Positions 29,447 to 39,200 of a stretch of DNA of 64,000 nucleotides are shown here, one piece after another. The notes below the pieces were generated by a model. That model saw only the letters and a program-made list of their open reading frames with translations, was not told the origin of the DNA and did no database searches. Source of the stretch: Pseudohongiella sp. O18. Its GTDB lineage: Bacteria > Pseudomonadota > Gammaproteobacteria > Pseudomonadales > Pseudohongiellaceae. The first letter of the stretch is position 1. Each line of letters begins with the position of its first letter. Location: contig NZ_JAJSAR010000002.1 of NCBI RefSeq assembly GCF_021729085.1, positions 868,001 to 932,000 on the forward strand. The letters are read 5' to 3'. A program made the translations under genes and the position numbers.

Positions 29447-30901
29447 TCAGCGCAGCTCCAGCACCAGGGTAGTGCCACGGCCATTACGTACCACGCGAAT
29501 CGGCACATAGCCAGTTGCAGGCAGCGACTCGACGACCGCGTCAAAGTCTGCAACCGACTCGATACGCTGGTGATTCAGTGCCACGATTACGTCGCCGCTG
29601 GCCAGGCCTGCCGCCCGGGCCGGACCATCGCGCAGCTGATCAATGACAACGCCACCTCTCGACAATTCAGGTACATCCTGCGCGAGCTCCGGATCCAGGG
29701 ACTCCACAGTCAGCGCCAGAGAGTTACCCTGGGCTGCCGGCCGTGGTACGCCAGCTGTCATGGTATCGCCGCCTGGCAGCGCTCCGACAACCACGTCCAA
29801 CGTCTGTCGCTGCCCGTCCCGCATGATCGTCAATGTGGCTTCTGTTCCCGGCCGCACCTGACCTACATAAAACGGCAATTGTGAAGACTCTTCAATAGCA
29901 ATACCGTTAAATGCCAGTACGATGTCATTGGTCTGCACACCCGCCTGCTCTGCGGGACTGCCAGGCTGAACTTCATCAACAAAAGCGCCGCTTGGTCTAT
30001 CCATATTGAAGGCCTGCGCGAGGGCATGGTCAACGTCCTTAATCATGACGCCCAGCAAACCACGGGACACGCTGCCACTCTCCCGCAGCTGCTCAACGAC
30101 GTTGAGAGCCATATTGCTGGGAATGGCAAATGAAATTCCGTTTGAACCGCCCGTGCTGCTGAGGATCTGCGAGTTGATACCTATCACCTCTCCAGCCAGG
30201 TTAAACAGGGGACCGCCGGAGTTGCCCTGGTTGATGGCCACATCGGTCTGTATGAAAGATACATAGTTTGCAGGGCCGCGAGAGGGCACGTTACGGGACT
30301 TGGCGCTGACAATGCCCGCTGCTGCTGAAAATTCCAGCCCAAAGGGTGAACCAATGGCCAATACCCACTCACCTACCCTGACCTGTTCAGAGTCGCCAAA
30401 CACCACAGAGTGCAGATCAGTGGCGTCAACCTTGATCAAGGCGACATCTGACAATTCATCGCTTCCGATCACATCAGCAATATACTCGCGTCTGTCGGTC
30501 ATCGTCACAGTGATGCGATCTGCATTGGCGACAACATGGTGATTGGTAATGATGTAGCCATCTTCACTGATAATGAAACCGGAACCCACGCCACCGCGCG
30601 GGCGCATATCTGGCAGATCCGGTATATCAGGAATCTCTCCCTCGGGCTGCAACTGCCGCAGCAGTTCTTCCAGGTCATTCTGCCGCGAGCCATCGCGCAC
30701 AGGCACCTGCTGACGGGTGGTGATATTGACGATGGCGGGCGAGTTCTGCTCAACCAGACTGGCGAAATCCGGCAGGCCATTCTGGGCCTGGGCTGAGCCG
30801 GTGAGCAGCATGACAAACAGTACTGTCAGCCACGTATTGCTGAACCGTCTGACTGTAACCCGGGCAAACTCCGGTAAACCCATCGCTCTGGCTGCCAACA
30901 T
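29447..30901 (-). CDS. mucD: Periplasmic Do-family serine protease (MucD/DegP-like)
   Basis: This 484-residue protease degrades misfolded envelope proteins. In Pseudomonas the MucD form dampens sigma-E/AlgU signalling. The signal peptide has an extended N-region and ends LLTGSAQAQ near residue 40. The catalytic triad is H122 in ITNHHVV, D152 in LSDVALIK and S228 in NQGNSGGPL. Two PDZ domains follow; the first has GAFVDEVQPGSPAEQAGVQ and the second has GGVVIDQLRDGPARAAGL. ATG 30901 has GGGAGAG upstream, whereas longer in-frame starts lack this. It is separated from rseA by a strong terminator, so it appears to be a separate transcription unit. Confidence 0.9.
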   Translation of the reverse strand: MLAARAMGLPEFARVTVRRFSNTWLTVLFVMLLTGSAQAQNGLPDFASLVEQNSPAIVNITTRQQVPVRDGSRQNDLEELLRQLQPEGEIPDIPDLPDMRPRGGVGSGFIISEDGYIITNHHVVANADRITVTMTDRREYIADVIGSDELSDVALIKVDATDLHSVVFGDSEQVRVGEWVLAIGSPFGLEFSAAAGIVSAKSRNVPSRGPANYVSFIQTDVAINQGNSGGPLFNLAGEVIGINSQILSSTGGSNGISFAIPSNMALNVVEQLRESGSVSRGLLGVMIKDVDHALAQAFNMDRPSGAFVDEVQPGSPAEQAGVQTNDIVLAFNGIAIEESSQLPFYVGQVRPGTEATLTIMRDGQRQTLDVVVGALPGGDTMTAGVPRPAAQGNSLALTVESLDPELAQDVPELSRGGVVIDQLRDGPARAAGLASGDVIVALNHQRIESVADFDAVVESLPATGYVPIRVVRNGRGTTLVLELR

Positions 30902-30932
30902 GCTCTCTCCCAACTGCTTGATTCGATGCTCT

Positions 30933-30961
30933 AACATACCCTGATGCGGCTCTGTCTTCAA
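30933..30961 (-). promoter_or_regulatory. Sigma-70-like promoter for the Do protease
   Basis: On the reverse strand, -35 TTGAAG (30956-30961) and -10 TATGTT (30933-30938) are 17 bases apart, about 32 bases before the start codon. No sigma-E motif (GAACTT) is visible in this gap, so the protease may be driven by the housekeeping factor. The -10 is imperfect. Confidence 0.4.
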
Positions 30962-31007
30962 TCCCGTGACAGAGCTGTGCTGTGCAGCACATGGAGTCAC
31001 ATGACAT

Positions 31008-31040
31008 AAAAAAAGCCCGGCACCCTCACGGGTCCGGGCT
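31008..31040 (-). terminator. Rho-independent terminator after rseA
   Basis: AGCCCGG (31014-31020) pairs with CCGGGCT (31034-31040), with an inner ACCC/GGGT stem and a four-base loop. On the reverse strand it is followed by seven T. It ends the rpoE-rseA unit and separates it from the protease gene. Confidence 0.85.
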
Positions 31041-31172
31041 GTGCAGTACACTCTTGCTCTCTACTTGCTACGCTTCCTTACGGTCCAAACGGTCTAAACG
31101 GTTCAACTTTCAATTCTCAATCAATCCCGTCGTCCATTATCGGCATGCCTGCTACATGCCTGTCGCATTCCC

Positions 31173-31859
31173 TTACGGCTGCTGAATCTGCTGTGAAGAA
31201 TCCACTGGTACCAGCTCACGGTCAGACACCGGGCGCAGCATCGGGGATTCCCGCAAAATGCTGAACGGTGCCGACTCCGAATCCACACGGGCCGGGATGT
31301 TCACGCTTTGAATGTACTCATTGAGACGCTGCTGCGCTTCCGCATCAACAGCGATCTGTCGTATCTCTACTGCGTTACTGCCAGACTCGGTCTGCTCGCT
31401 GGCGAGCGGCACGGCACCCGATGTTGATATGGAATCCCCTGGCTGCAACATTGATTGCATACCCACAAAAGCTGCCACGGCTACAGAGGCAGCGACGGCC
31501 AGCCGCGCCATACCCCGGCGCCAATGATTATTTCTGCCTTCTGCGCCAACCGCTGAGGTGGCCTCAGGCAATGACGGCTGCTGTTCCTCCGTGACAGCCT
31601 GCATCACGCGCGCATGCAGCGACAGGCTGTTGTCTGAGGGCAGCAAGGGATGCTGGACTGGCTCACCGGAGAGCACGGCTCGGGTCAGATTGAATCGTTC
31701 CCAGCGGGCCAACAGCTCAGGTTCGGCATCGAGCCTCGCCAACAGGCGGCGTAGTTCAAAATCGCTCAACTCGTCGTCCATGAGAGCCGACAGCGCTTCA
31801 TTATCCAGCTCGTCTTGTGTTTTCTGCGAATCCGGGTGACTCTGGCTGTCCTGCTTCAT
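31173..31859 (-). CDS. rseA: Anti-sigma-E factor RseA (MucA-like)
   Basis: RseA (228 residues) is an inner-membrane anti-sigma factor that holds RpoE until stress proteolysis frees it. The cytoplasmic anti-sigma domain contains NEALSALMDDELSDFELRRL and ARWERFNLTRAVLSGE. A single membrane segment lies near residues 116-134 (MARLAVAASVAVAAFVGMQ). A periplasmic tail follows. I chose ATG 31859 because AGAGG lies ten bases upstream, while it abuts the alternative ATG 31868. A hairpin/T-run and a sigma-E-type promoter lie in the 147-base gap after rpoE, so rseA can be made separately. rseB/mucB does not follow. Confidence 0.88.
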   Translation of the reverse strand: MKQDSQSHPDSQKTQDELDNEALSALMDDELSDFELRRLLARLDAEPELLARWERFNLTRAVLSGEPVQHPLLPSDNSLSLHARVMQAVTEEQQPSLPEATSAVGAEGRNNHWRRGMARLAVAASVAVAAFVGMQSMLQPGDSISTSGAVPLASEQTESGSNAVEIRQIAVDAEAQQRLNEYIQSVNIPARVDSESAPFSILRESPMLRPVSDRELVPVDSSQQIQQP

Positions 31860-31911
31860 GCAATACATACCTCTGCTTTACTTGTCTTACCGGTTTATCC
31901 GGTTTCAATGC

Positions 31912-31938
31912 TTTGACTATGCTGTTCGGGCTAAGTTC
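31912..31938 (-). promoter_or_regulatory. Sigma-E-type promoter in front of rseA
   Basis: On the reverse strand GAACTT (31933-31938, within GGGAACTT) is followed 16 bases later by TCAAA (31912-31916). This matches the extracytoplasmic sigma-E consensus GAACTT-N16-TCAAA/TCTGA exactly. It lies 53 bases upstream of the rseA ATG and downstream of rpoE, so RpoE could directly drive its own inhibitor. Confidence 0.7.
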
Positions 31939-31960
31939 CCATACCTGGCTCAATTCTGAC

Positions 31961-31980
31961 AAAAAAATGGCAGTTGCCAT
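31961..31980 (-). terminator. Small hairpin plus T-run between rpoE and rseA
   Basis: ATGGC (31967-31971) pairs with GCCAT (31976-31980) around a four-base loop, and on the reverse strand it runs into seven T. The stem is short, so it probably ends only part of the rpoE transcripts and lowers read-through into rseA. Confidence 0.5.
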
Positions 31981-32006
31981 GCTCAGAAAAGCTAAAGGGC
32001 CAGCGG

Positions 32007-32585
32007 TCAGGGTTTCATCAGCTCCTGAATTCGTTTATCTATCGCCTCGCGAGCCCGGAATATGCGCGATCGGACTGTGCCAACCGGGCAATCCATCACT
32101 TCCGTTATATCCTCGTAACTCAAACCGGAAAATTCGCGCAGGCTGAACGCAGTTTTGAGTTCTTCGGGCAGTTCCTCGATTGCCTGGTAGATGACGCGCC
32201 GCAAGTCTTCCCGCTCCAGGTTGGCCTCAGGACTCTCCAGCTCTCTCAGTGTGCTGGTATCGTCAACCTGCTGCGCGTCTTCCATATCCACATCAGTACT
32301 GGGAGGTCTTCGACCACGGGAAACCAGATGATTTTTTGCCGTGTTGACAGCTATACGGTAAAGCCAGGTGTAAAACGCACTATCACCCCGGAAACTGGGC
32401 AAAGCCCGGTAGGCCTTCAGGAAAGCTTCCTGAGCGACATCCTCTGCCTCATGCGGATCTTTGACAAACCTGCCTATCAGGCCAAGCACCTTGTGCTGGT
32501 AGCGGGTAACCAGCAATGAGAAAGCCCGGTCGTCATTTTGCAGAACCCGCTCAACCAGCTGGTTGTCAGTCACTTGATTCGTCAT
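32007..32585 (-). CDS. rpoE: Extracytoplasmic sigma factor E (AlgU/RpoE)
   Basis: RpoE (192 residues) is the group-4 sigma factor for envelope stress. Region 2 contains AFSLLVTRYQHKVLGLIGRF and DPHEAEDVAQEAFLKAYRAL. Region 4 contains LSYEDITEVMDCPVGTVRSR, the helix-turn-helix that reads GAACTT promoters. ATG 32585 has AAGGGAAG upstream, and this start aligns with E. coli and Pseudomonas RpoE. It is divergent from nadB, the same layout as in Pseudomonas. A sigma-E-like promoter precedes it, consistent with autoregulation. Confidence 0.95.
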   Translation of the reverse strand: MTNQVTDNQLVERVLQNDDRAFSLLVTRYQHKVLGLIGRFVKDPHEAEDVAQEAFLKAYRALPSFRGDSAFYTWLYRIAVNTAKNHLVSRGRRPPSTDVDMEDAQQVDDTSTLRELESPEANLEREDLRRVIYQAIEELPEELKTAFSLREFSGLSYEDITEVMDCPVGTVRSRIFRAREAIDKRIQELMKP

Positions 32586-32634
32586 ACTTCCCTTATGTGC
32601 CTCAACTTTTGCTTCCATCATCAAGCAAAAAGAC

Positions 32635-32661
32635 AATGACCACCACTATTTGCAAAAGTTC
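32635..32661 (-). promoter_or_regulatory. Sigma-E-type autoregulatory promoter of rpoE
   Basis: On the reverse strand GAACTT (32656-32661) is followed after 16 bases by TCATT (32635-32639). The -35 is a perfect match and the -10 keeps the essential TC but departs in the last two bases. It lies about 50 bases before the rpoE ATG, inside the divergent rpoE-nadB spacer. Confidence 0.6.
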
Positions 32662-32715
32662 TGAGAGTCTATAGAATTCTTCGACCTTGCACCACAGCAG
32701 AAGGCTGACACGACT

Positions 32716-34350
32716 TTGCACGATTACGACGTTCTTATCATTGGCAGTGGTGCTGCAGGGCTCAGCCTGGCGCTCAAGACCGCGAATTTTGCACGCATCG
32801 CCGTGCTCAGCAAAGGCTCGTTGAACCAGGGTGCCACATTCTGGGCTCAGGGTGGCATTGCTGCGGTACTGGACGAAAATGACAGTATCGATGCACATAT
32901 TGCCGACACACTGGATGCTGGCGGCGGACTGTGTAACGAAGCAATGGTCAGACACATTGTCGAGCACAGCCAGGAAGCCATCCAATGGCTGGTTGAGCAG
33001 GGTGTCCCATTTACAGTTCTGCCGCGAGAAGAAGCTGGCACCGGTGCCGCCTCACAGCCGCTGAATCGTGACAACCTCAAACCTCTTCACCTCACTCAGG
33101 AAGGTGGGCACAGTCATCGCCGCATCATTCACGCCACAGACGCCACTGGTCGGGCCGTCTTTGAAACTCTGCGTCAGCAGGCTTTGCAGACACCGGCGAT
33201 TGAGCTGTTTGAGAACCGGGTAGCAGTCGATCTTATCACCCGTCAGAAGCTTGGCCTGCCAGGCAAAGGCTGCGTCGGGGCCTACGTTCATAACAATGAA
33301 ACGGGCCAGGTGGAAGTGTTTCGCGCCCGTTTTGTAATTCTGGCAAGTGGCGGTGCCAGTAAAGCCTATCTTTACACAACCAATCCGGAAAGCGCGACCG
33401 GTGACGGCATCGCCATGGCATGGCGGGCAGGTTGTCGCGTCGCAAACATGGAGTTCAATCAGTTCCATCCGACCTGCCTGTATCACCCTCATGCCCGCTC
33501 CTTCCTCATCACTGAGGCGTTACGGGGCGAAGGTGCCACGTTGGAGCTTCCCGACGGCTCGCGTTTCATGCCCGGATTTGATGCCCGCGCTGAACTGGCA
33601 CCACGCGATATTGTCGCCCGTGCTATCGACCATGAAATGAAGCGTCTGGGCTGCGATTGTGTTTATCTGAATATCTCTCACAAACCTGCCGCATTCATCA
33701 AGGAACACTTCCCGACGATCTATGCACGTTGCATGGAATACGGCATCGATATCACCAGGGATCGCATCCCAGTGGTTCCCGCTGCGCACTACACCTGCGG
33801 TGGCGTGGTGGTGGACAAACTCGGGCGGACCGATATCGACAATCTGTATGCCATCGGTGAGACCAGCTGCACAGGCCTGCACGGCGCCAATCGCATGGCC
33901 AGCAATTCCCTGCTGGAGTGTTTTGTGCTGGCTTTTGGTGCGGCCGAGCATATCCGCAGCCACTTCGACACGATTGAGCCGCTGCCCGAAAGAATCCCGG
34001 CGTGGGATGAAAGCCGCGTGACCCAGTCGCAGGAAGAAGTTGTCGTGGCACACAACTGGGACGAGCTGCGCAGGGTCATGTGGGATTATGTCGGTATCGT
34101 GCGCAGCGATCAGCGCCTGTTGCGTGCCCAGCGACGAATACAGATACTTGAACACGAAATTTCCTATCACTACCGACACTACGTGGTCAGTCGCGACCTG
34201 CTGGAGCTGCGCAATCTGGTTCTGGTGTCACGCCTGATTGTGGAGTCGGCGCTGCTGCGGAAAGAGAGCCGTGGCCTGCATTACACTCTGGATTACCCCG
34301 AGCTACTGCCAGAGGCCATCGACACCATCCTCGCGCCTCAGGAATCCTGA
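32716..34350 (+). CDS. nadB: L-aspartate oxidase
   Basis: NadB (544 residues) oxidises L-aspartate to iminoaspartate, the first step of de novo NAD synthesis. The FAD-binding motif [18 protein letters not shown] is at the N-terminus. Active-site segments include [25 protein letters not shown] and the C-terminal [18 protein letters not shown]. The start is TTG. An in-frame TGA lies four codons upstream and no ATG occurs before the conserved core, so TTG is the only sensible choice. It is divergent from rpoE, and its 3' end overlaps the ygfX 3' end by 13 bases. nadA and nadC are elsewhere. Confidence 0.94.
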   Translation: MHDYDVLIIGSGAAGLSLALKTANFARIAVLSKGSLNQGATFWAQGGIAAVLDENDSIDAHIADTLDAGGGLCNEAMVRHIVEHSQEAIQWLVEQGVPFTVLPREEAGTGAASQPLNRDNLKPLHLTQEGGHSHRRIIHATDATGRAVFETLRQQALQTPAIELFENRVAVDLITRQKLGLPGKGCVGAYVHNNETGQVEVFRARFVILASGGASKAYLYTTNPESATGDGIAMAWRAGCRVANMEFNQFHPTCLYHPHARSFLITEALRGEGATLELPDGSRFMPGFDARAELAPRDIVARAIDHEMKRLGCDCVYLNISHKPAAFIKEHFPTIYARCMEYGIDITRDRIPVVPAAHYTCGGVVVDKLGRTDIDNLYAIGETSCTGLHGANRMASNSLLECFVLAFGAAEHIRSHFDTIEPLPERIPAWDESRVTQSQEEVVVAHNWDELRRVMWDYVGIVRSDQRLLRAQRRIQILEHEISYHYRHYVVSRDLLELRNLVLVSRLIVESALLRKESRGLHYTLDYPELLPEAIDTILAPQES

Positions 34351-34778
34351 CGTTTTGTCTGCACCGACGCCATGATCAGTAGCCGCAGGCGTCGTTGTGC
34401 GGACGCGCACCCTGGCCATGGCCACATTCGCAGGGTATACGTGCGGCCGTCCACCCCCCGCAACACCAATGCCTGGATACCAGCAGAGAGATAGGCAGAG
34501 ACCGGCGAGGCGTGGAGCCGGCGCCCATCACGAAGTGACAGTTCCCACAGCCCGTTGTGCAGGCTGCAGGACATCACCTGAATGACCCGATGCCAGCGAT
34601 ACCAGTTCAGCGATATCAACATGATACCCACCAGAATCAGCATTTTTGCCCAGACACTGGCCCCACTGAATAAAATTGCCGCTGCTGACAGGCAAACCAG
34701 TGAAACGCCAAGCACTCGATCAATAATCAGCTGGTCAGCGACCTGCTCCCATTCATGATGCAGGAGTGAGCGTTGCAT
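34338..34778 (-). CDS. ygfX: YgfX-like membrane protein, partner gene of sdhE
   Basis: This 146-residue protein has two close membrane helices (about residues 20-38 and 41-58; [16 protein letters not shown] and [19 protein letters not shown]). A small soluble domain of beta strands follows ([16 protein letters not shown]). Length, topology and position five bases downstream of sdhE match YgfX/CptA of E. coli. There it is described as an inner-membrane protein linked to cell division and to the SdhE gene, and a toxin role has been proposed. Sequence identity is low, so the call rests on topology and context. ATG 34778 is chosen because the reading frame before it overlaps sdhE. Confidence 0.65.
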   Translation of the reverse strand: MQRSLLHHEWEQVADQLIIDRVLGVSLVCLSAAAILFSGASVWAKMLILVGIMLISLNWYRWHRVIQVMSCSLHNGLWELSLRDGRRLHASPVSAYLSAGIQALVLRGVDGRTYTLRMWPWPGCASAQRRLRLLIMASVQTKRQDS

Positions 34779-34783
34779 CCCGG

Positions 34784-35053
34784 TCAGTGCGGCCTGGCAA
34801 CACCGGAAGCTGCAAATTCGCGAATTCGCACTACCAGTGCCTGCAAATGCGGGTCGGGATGCACTGCCCGCTCTACCAGACAGGCAAACAGGTCCTGGTC
34901 CTCCTCGGCCAGAAGCCGCTCGTAGAGTAAATGATCCTGCTCCCCCAGCGTGGGCAGACATTTTTCTGCGAACGGAAGTAAAAGAATGTCCAGCTCCCAC
35001 ATACCGCGACGGCTATGCCAGAGCAACTTCTTGTATGCAATATCTGATACCAT
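34784..35053 (-). CDS. sdhE: FAD assembly factor SdhE
   Basis: SdhE (89 residues) helps attach FAD covalently to the flavoprotein subunits of succinate dehydrogenase and fumarate reductase. The essential RGxxE motif is present as SRRGMWELDILLLPF, and the five-helix fold continues with YERLLAEEDQDLFACLV. The length is typical. The ATG has AGGTGG upstream. It is divergent from ygfZ and followed by ygfX, so the E. coli ygfZ-sdhE-ygfX neighbourhood is kept. Confidence 0.9.
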   Translation of the reverse strand: MVSDIAYKKLLWHSRRGMWELDILLLPFAEKCLPTLGEQDHLLYERLLAEEDQDLFACLVERAVHPDPHLQALVVRIREFAASGVARPH

Positions 35054-35129
35054 GTGGCCACCTGAAAAATTGGTACCTCAATTTTAACCGAATTCGGCAG
35101 ACTTTGCCGTTAAGCTGCTCCAGATCACC

Positions 35130-36074
35130 ATGAAGAATCTATCAAGCTGTCACGCCAGCCGAAGTGAAGACTTTGACCTTATCCGCGTCAGCGGACCTGA
35201 TGCTGAACGATTTCTGCAGGGACAACTAAGCTGCGATCTGCGCCGCACCACAGCAGACCAAAGTGTCCGCGGCACACTCTGCAATCTTAAAGGTCGGGTA
35301 ATCAGTGACCTGCGAGTGATCCGGCAGGAAGACGCTGACAACGTCGTTGAACTTTATCTGCTGACCCGGGCAGGCATGGCTGAGATCATCCTGAATACGC
35401 TGTCGAAGTATCAGGTATTTTTTAAGGTTCAACTGACAAGAGTCACTGAAACGCATGAACTGGTTCAGCTGATTGCTGACGACCTTGATCAGCTTCAATC
35501 ACTCATCGAATCCGAACTTCCCTCAGCCCCGGATCAGATCACCACCGGACCTGGTCATGTCATCATCCGATTGCCTGACCTGGATCCAGCTCCGACCCGC
35601 TTCGAAATCCTGCTGAAACGAGAAACCGACCAGGATAGCGGCGACAAGGCGCCATTTATCATCGACCGCTTAGAGTCGGCATGCCAGCCTTTAGATCAAA
35701 ACACATGGCTGTGTCACGACATCAGGAATGGCATCGTGCATATTCGCCCCGGACAGCAGGAACTGTTCACACCGCAGCTGCTGAACTACGACCTCAATGG
35801 TGCCGTCGATTTCAAAAAAGGCTGCTACACGGGTCAGGAAGTTGTGGCACGGATGCACTACAGGGCCGAAGCAAAAAAACGACTTGGAAAAGTTACCCTG
35901 CCAGCAGAAACGCCATTCTCTGATTTGGGGCTGGACGAAGATAAAGACCTGCTAGTCAGTGCCAGCCGGCCGGATGGACGGCGTGACTATCTGTTGATAG
36001 CCAGCACTGACGCTGGTAGGCGTGACAGCAGAATTAACCTTTTTACCGAAACTGAGGCGTCTCTGAGCAGCTAA
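35130..36074 (+). CDS. ygfZ: Folate-binding protein YgfZ for Fe-S enzyme maturation
   Basis: YgfZ (314 residues) is a tetrahydrofolate-binding relative of the glycine-cleavage T protein that supports some iron-sulfur enzymes, including MiaB. The signature KKGCYTGQEVVARMHYR, with the conserved lysine and cysteine (C232), is intact. The N-terminal fold shows ERFLQGQLSCDLRR and GTLCNLKGRVISDLRV. It is divergent from sdhE, 76 bases apart, and convergent with the RND pump gene. With sdhE it forms a flavin/Fe-S maturation locus. Confidence 0.92.
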   Translation: MKNLSSCHASRSEDFDLIRVSGPDAERFLQGQLSCDLRRTTADQSVRGTLCNLKGRVISDLRVIRQEDADNVVELYLLTRAGMAEIILNTLSKYQVFFKVQLTRVTETHELVQLIADDLDQLQSLIESELPSAPDQITTGPGHVIIRLPDLDPAPTRFEILLKRETDQDSGDKAPFIIDRLESACQPLDQNTWLCHDIRNGIVHIRPGQQELFTPQLLNYDLNGAVDFKKGCYTGQEVVARMHYRAEAKKRLGKVTLPAETPFSDLGLDEDKDLLVSASRPDGRRDYLLIASTDAGRRDSRINLFTETEASLSS

Positions 36075-36153
36075 GCTGGGCAGTTAATCAGGCCAGACTT
36101 CCATTTGACGGTGCCATACCCTTCCAGACAAAGTGCCGAGCCGAAACAACAAC

Positions 36154-36173
36154 GCCAGCCAATTCGGGCTGGC
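36154..36173. terminator. Hairpin between ygfZ and the RND pump gene
   Basis: GCCAGCC (36154-36160) and GGCTGGC (36167-36173) form a 7-bp stem with a six-base loop. On the reverse strand it is followed by TTGTTGTTT, so it probably ends the pump operon. It may also stop ygfZ transcription from the other side. Confidence 0.55.
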
Positions 36174-36211
36174 ATTGTCAGTGTCAGATTGCTCAGCCGT
36201 CCTTGCGAACC

Positions 36212-39200
36212 TTAGACATCTTCCCGGCGCTGATTGACGGCCTGTGGCTCTCCACCACCGGAAGCCCCGTGGGCATTGTCGTCACGGTCAAGTCCGGAGC
36301 TGTTCACATCGGTCTTTCCAGCATACTTACGCTGCAGGCTGCCGAGCATTTGCGCAACTGCCTGCGGCGAACTGGTATTTTTAGCCAGAAGGTCATAAAC
36401 CACAGGCACGATGAACAGCGTCATCAACGTGGTCATCAGTACACCCGAGAATATTACCGTGCCCAGCAGAACACGGCTTTCAGAACCGGCACCAGTCGAC
36501 AGAATCAGCGGCAAAGCGCCCATCAGTGTTGAAATGGCAGTCATCAGCACCGGCCGCAGACGCATGTCGCAGGCAGTAACCAGCGCCTCACGGAAAGGCT
36601 TGCCTTCATCACGCAGCTGGTTCGCAAACTCAACAATCAGAATGCCATTCTTACTGGCAATACCAACCAGAATGATCAGTCCGATATTGGTGTAAATATT
36701 GAGCGTGCCATCTGTCAGCAGCAATCCAATCAAGGCACCAAATATTGCCAGCGGAACTGTGGTCATGATCACAAGCGGATGCACAAAACTCTCAAACTGC
36801 GCCGCCAGAACCAGAAACACAACCAGCAATGACATGGCGAAGATCAGAGCGAGACCACCACTGGCTTCTTTAAGTTCCAGTGATTCCCCTTTGTAGTCAA
36901 TCTGGGCATAGTCAGGCAATTCGGTGAGTACCAGGTTCTCGAGGAAAGCCAGCGCTTCATCCAGACTCACACCCGGCTGCAGCCCCGCCGACAAAGTAAT
37001 TGCCCTGACCCTGTTGTAACGATTCAGAGAGTTCGCTGCAGAGGTATTCTCTACACTGATCAGGTTGGACATGGGTATCAGCTGTCCTGTACCTTCAGAG
37101 CGAACGTAAATATTCGTCAGGTCGTCCGGGGATGCCCGCTGCGTTTCTTCCGCCTGGAGTATAACGTCATACTCCTCACCGGCATCAATGAATGTGGTGA
37201 CGCGGCTTTCGTTCATCATGGCCTGCAGCGTGCGCCCGATCGCCTGAATCGACACACCAAGATCAGCAGCGCGAACTTTATCCACGGTGATGGTCAGGCT
37301 TGGACGAGTCTCTTCGTAATCTGACGTCATACGGGTAAACATACCGCTGGCTTCGCCACGCTGAATCAGCATGTCACGCCACTGCGCCAGTTCTTCATAG
37401 CTGCGTCCACCAATGACAAACTGGACTGGCTGGCCACCACCACCGCGCACCAGCCCCGAACGCATGAACATCATGGTTTCCAGGCCAGGAATGGATCGCC
37501 ATTCGGTCATGAGCTCGCTCATGATGTCGGTCGTCGGTTTGGGACGCTCAGCCCAATCGGGCAAAGCGATGATACTCATGCCGCTGTTAACGCCACCGCC
37601 ACCGCCCCATCCCGGCAGCATTGTGACAACACTACTGACTTCGCCACGTTCCAGATACGGTAACAGAGTGTCCTGAATGGCGTTGGTCTTGTCCTGCATA
37701 TAGGACATGCTGGCACCTTCAGGCCCGGCCATGCGCACCATCATCACGCCCTGGTCTTCCTGCGGTGCAAACTCACTGGGCACCTGCTGCCACAGGAAAT
37801 AGACCGCAATCCCTATGAGCACCAGACTGGCGGCGACTGCGTAACGAAGCCGCAGACACACTTCCAGCGCATTGTGATAACCGCGTTGCAGCCAACGGAA
37901 GAAGCGATCCACCTGACGGGTCAGGAAGCTTTCGTGAGCGTGCGTGTTCAATAGCTTGGAGGCCATCATCGGCGTCAAAGACAGTGCCAGCACAGTGGAG
38001 AAAATAACCGCGCCGCCCACTGTTATTGCCAGTTCATAAAACAGAATGCCCATGTTGCCGTCCATGAAAACAACCGGGACGAACACAGCAATCAGCACGG
38101 CTGTGGTGGCAATCACTGCAAACGCCACCTGCCTGGAACCATTAAAGGCCGCCAGCAATGGTGGCTCTCCTGCTTCGACCCGACGCTGGATATTCTCAAG
38201 CACCACAATCGAATCATCGACAATCAAGCCAACACAGAGCACCATGGCGAGCAATGTGATCAGATTGATAGTCAGGCCGAACGCCAGCAGTACCATGAAC
38301 GCCGCCAGCAGGCAGACCGGAATGGTCACCGCAGGAATCAGCATGCTGCGCACAGAGCCCAGAAACATATAGATAACCAGGCTGACCAGCACCACAGTCA
38401 TGAAGATAGTGGAGTACACCGAACTAATCGCGTTCTCGATAAATTCGGCGTCGCTGTTCGACAACACCAGCGACATATGATCTGGCAAGGTCGCGTTGAT
38501 GCGCTCGATCAGCGCCGTGGCCTCACGCAGCACCGTCAGGCTGTTGGCATTTGACTGTTTGACCAGGCCAAGACCCACTGCGTCAGTGCCATTGCCCTGA
38601 AAGATTGACCGCGTGCTGGCAGCGCCCAATTCAACTCGGGCTACTTCACCAAGCGTTACCTGATGGCCGTCTGCACCCCTGGCGATGACGAGCCGGGCAA
38701 AGTCTTCCGGCGTCTGGTAAACGCGATCCACTCGAACGGTGAACTCACGATCGATGGAATCAACCCGCCCGGCCGGCAGTTCCAGGTTCTGTCTGCGCAG
38801 CGCCGATTCAACATCGGTTACCGTCAGACCACGCGCGGCGAGTTTTACCCGGTCGAGCCACACACGCATGGCATAACCGCCGGTACCCCGCACACTGACG
38901 TTGGCAACACCATCGATCACAGCAAACTGATCAACGATGAAGCGTTCAGCATAATCATTGAGCTCCAGAAAGCTCATCTGCGTGCTGGTCAGATTGAAAA
39001 AGGCAATCGGTCGACCGTCTGCGTCGGCCTTGGCAATCTGTGGAGGCTCTACATCCTCAGGCAAAGCCCGGGTAATGCGGGAAATCTTGTCGCGAATATC
39101 ATTGGCAGCCTGATCGATGTCGCGTCCGACTTCAAACTCCACTGAGACGCGGGAACTGCCGTCACTGCTTGAGGAGTTGATAGACGTGACCCCCTCCACG

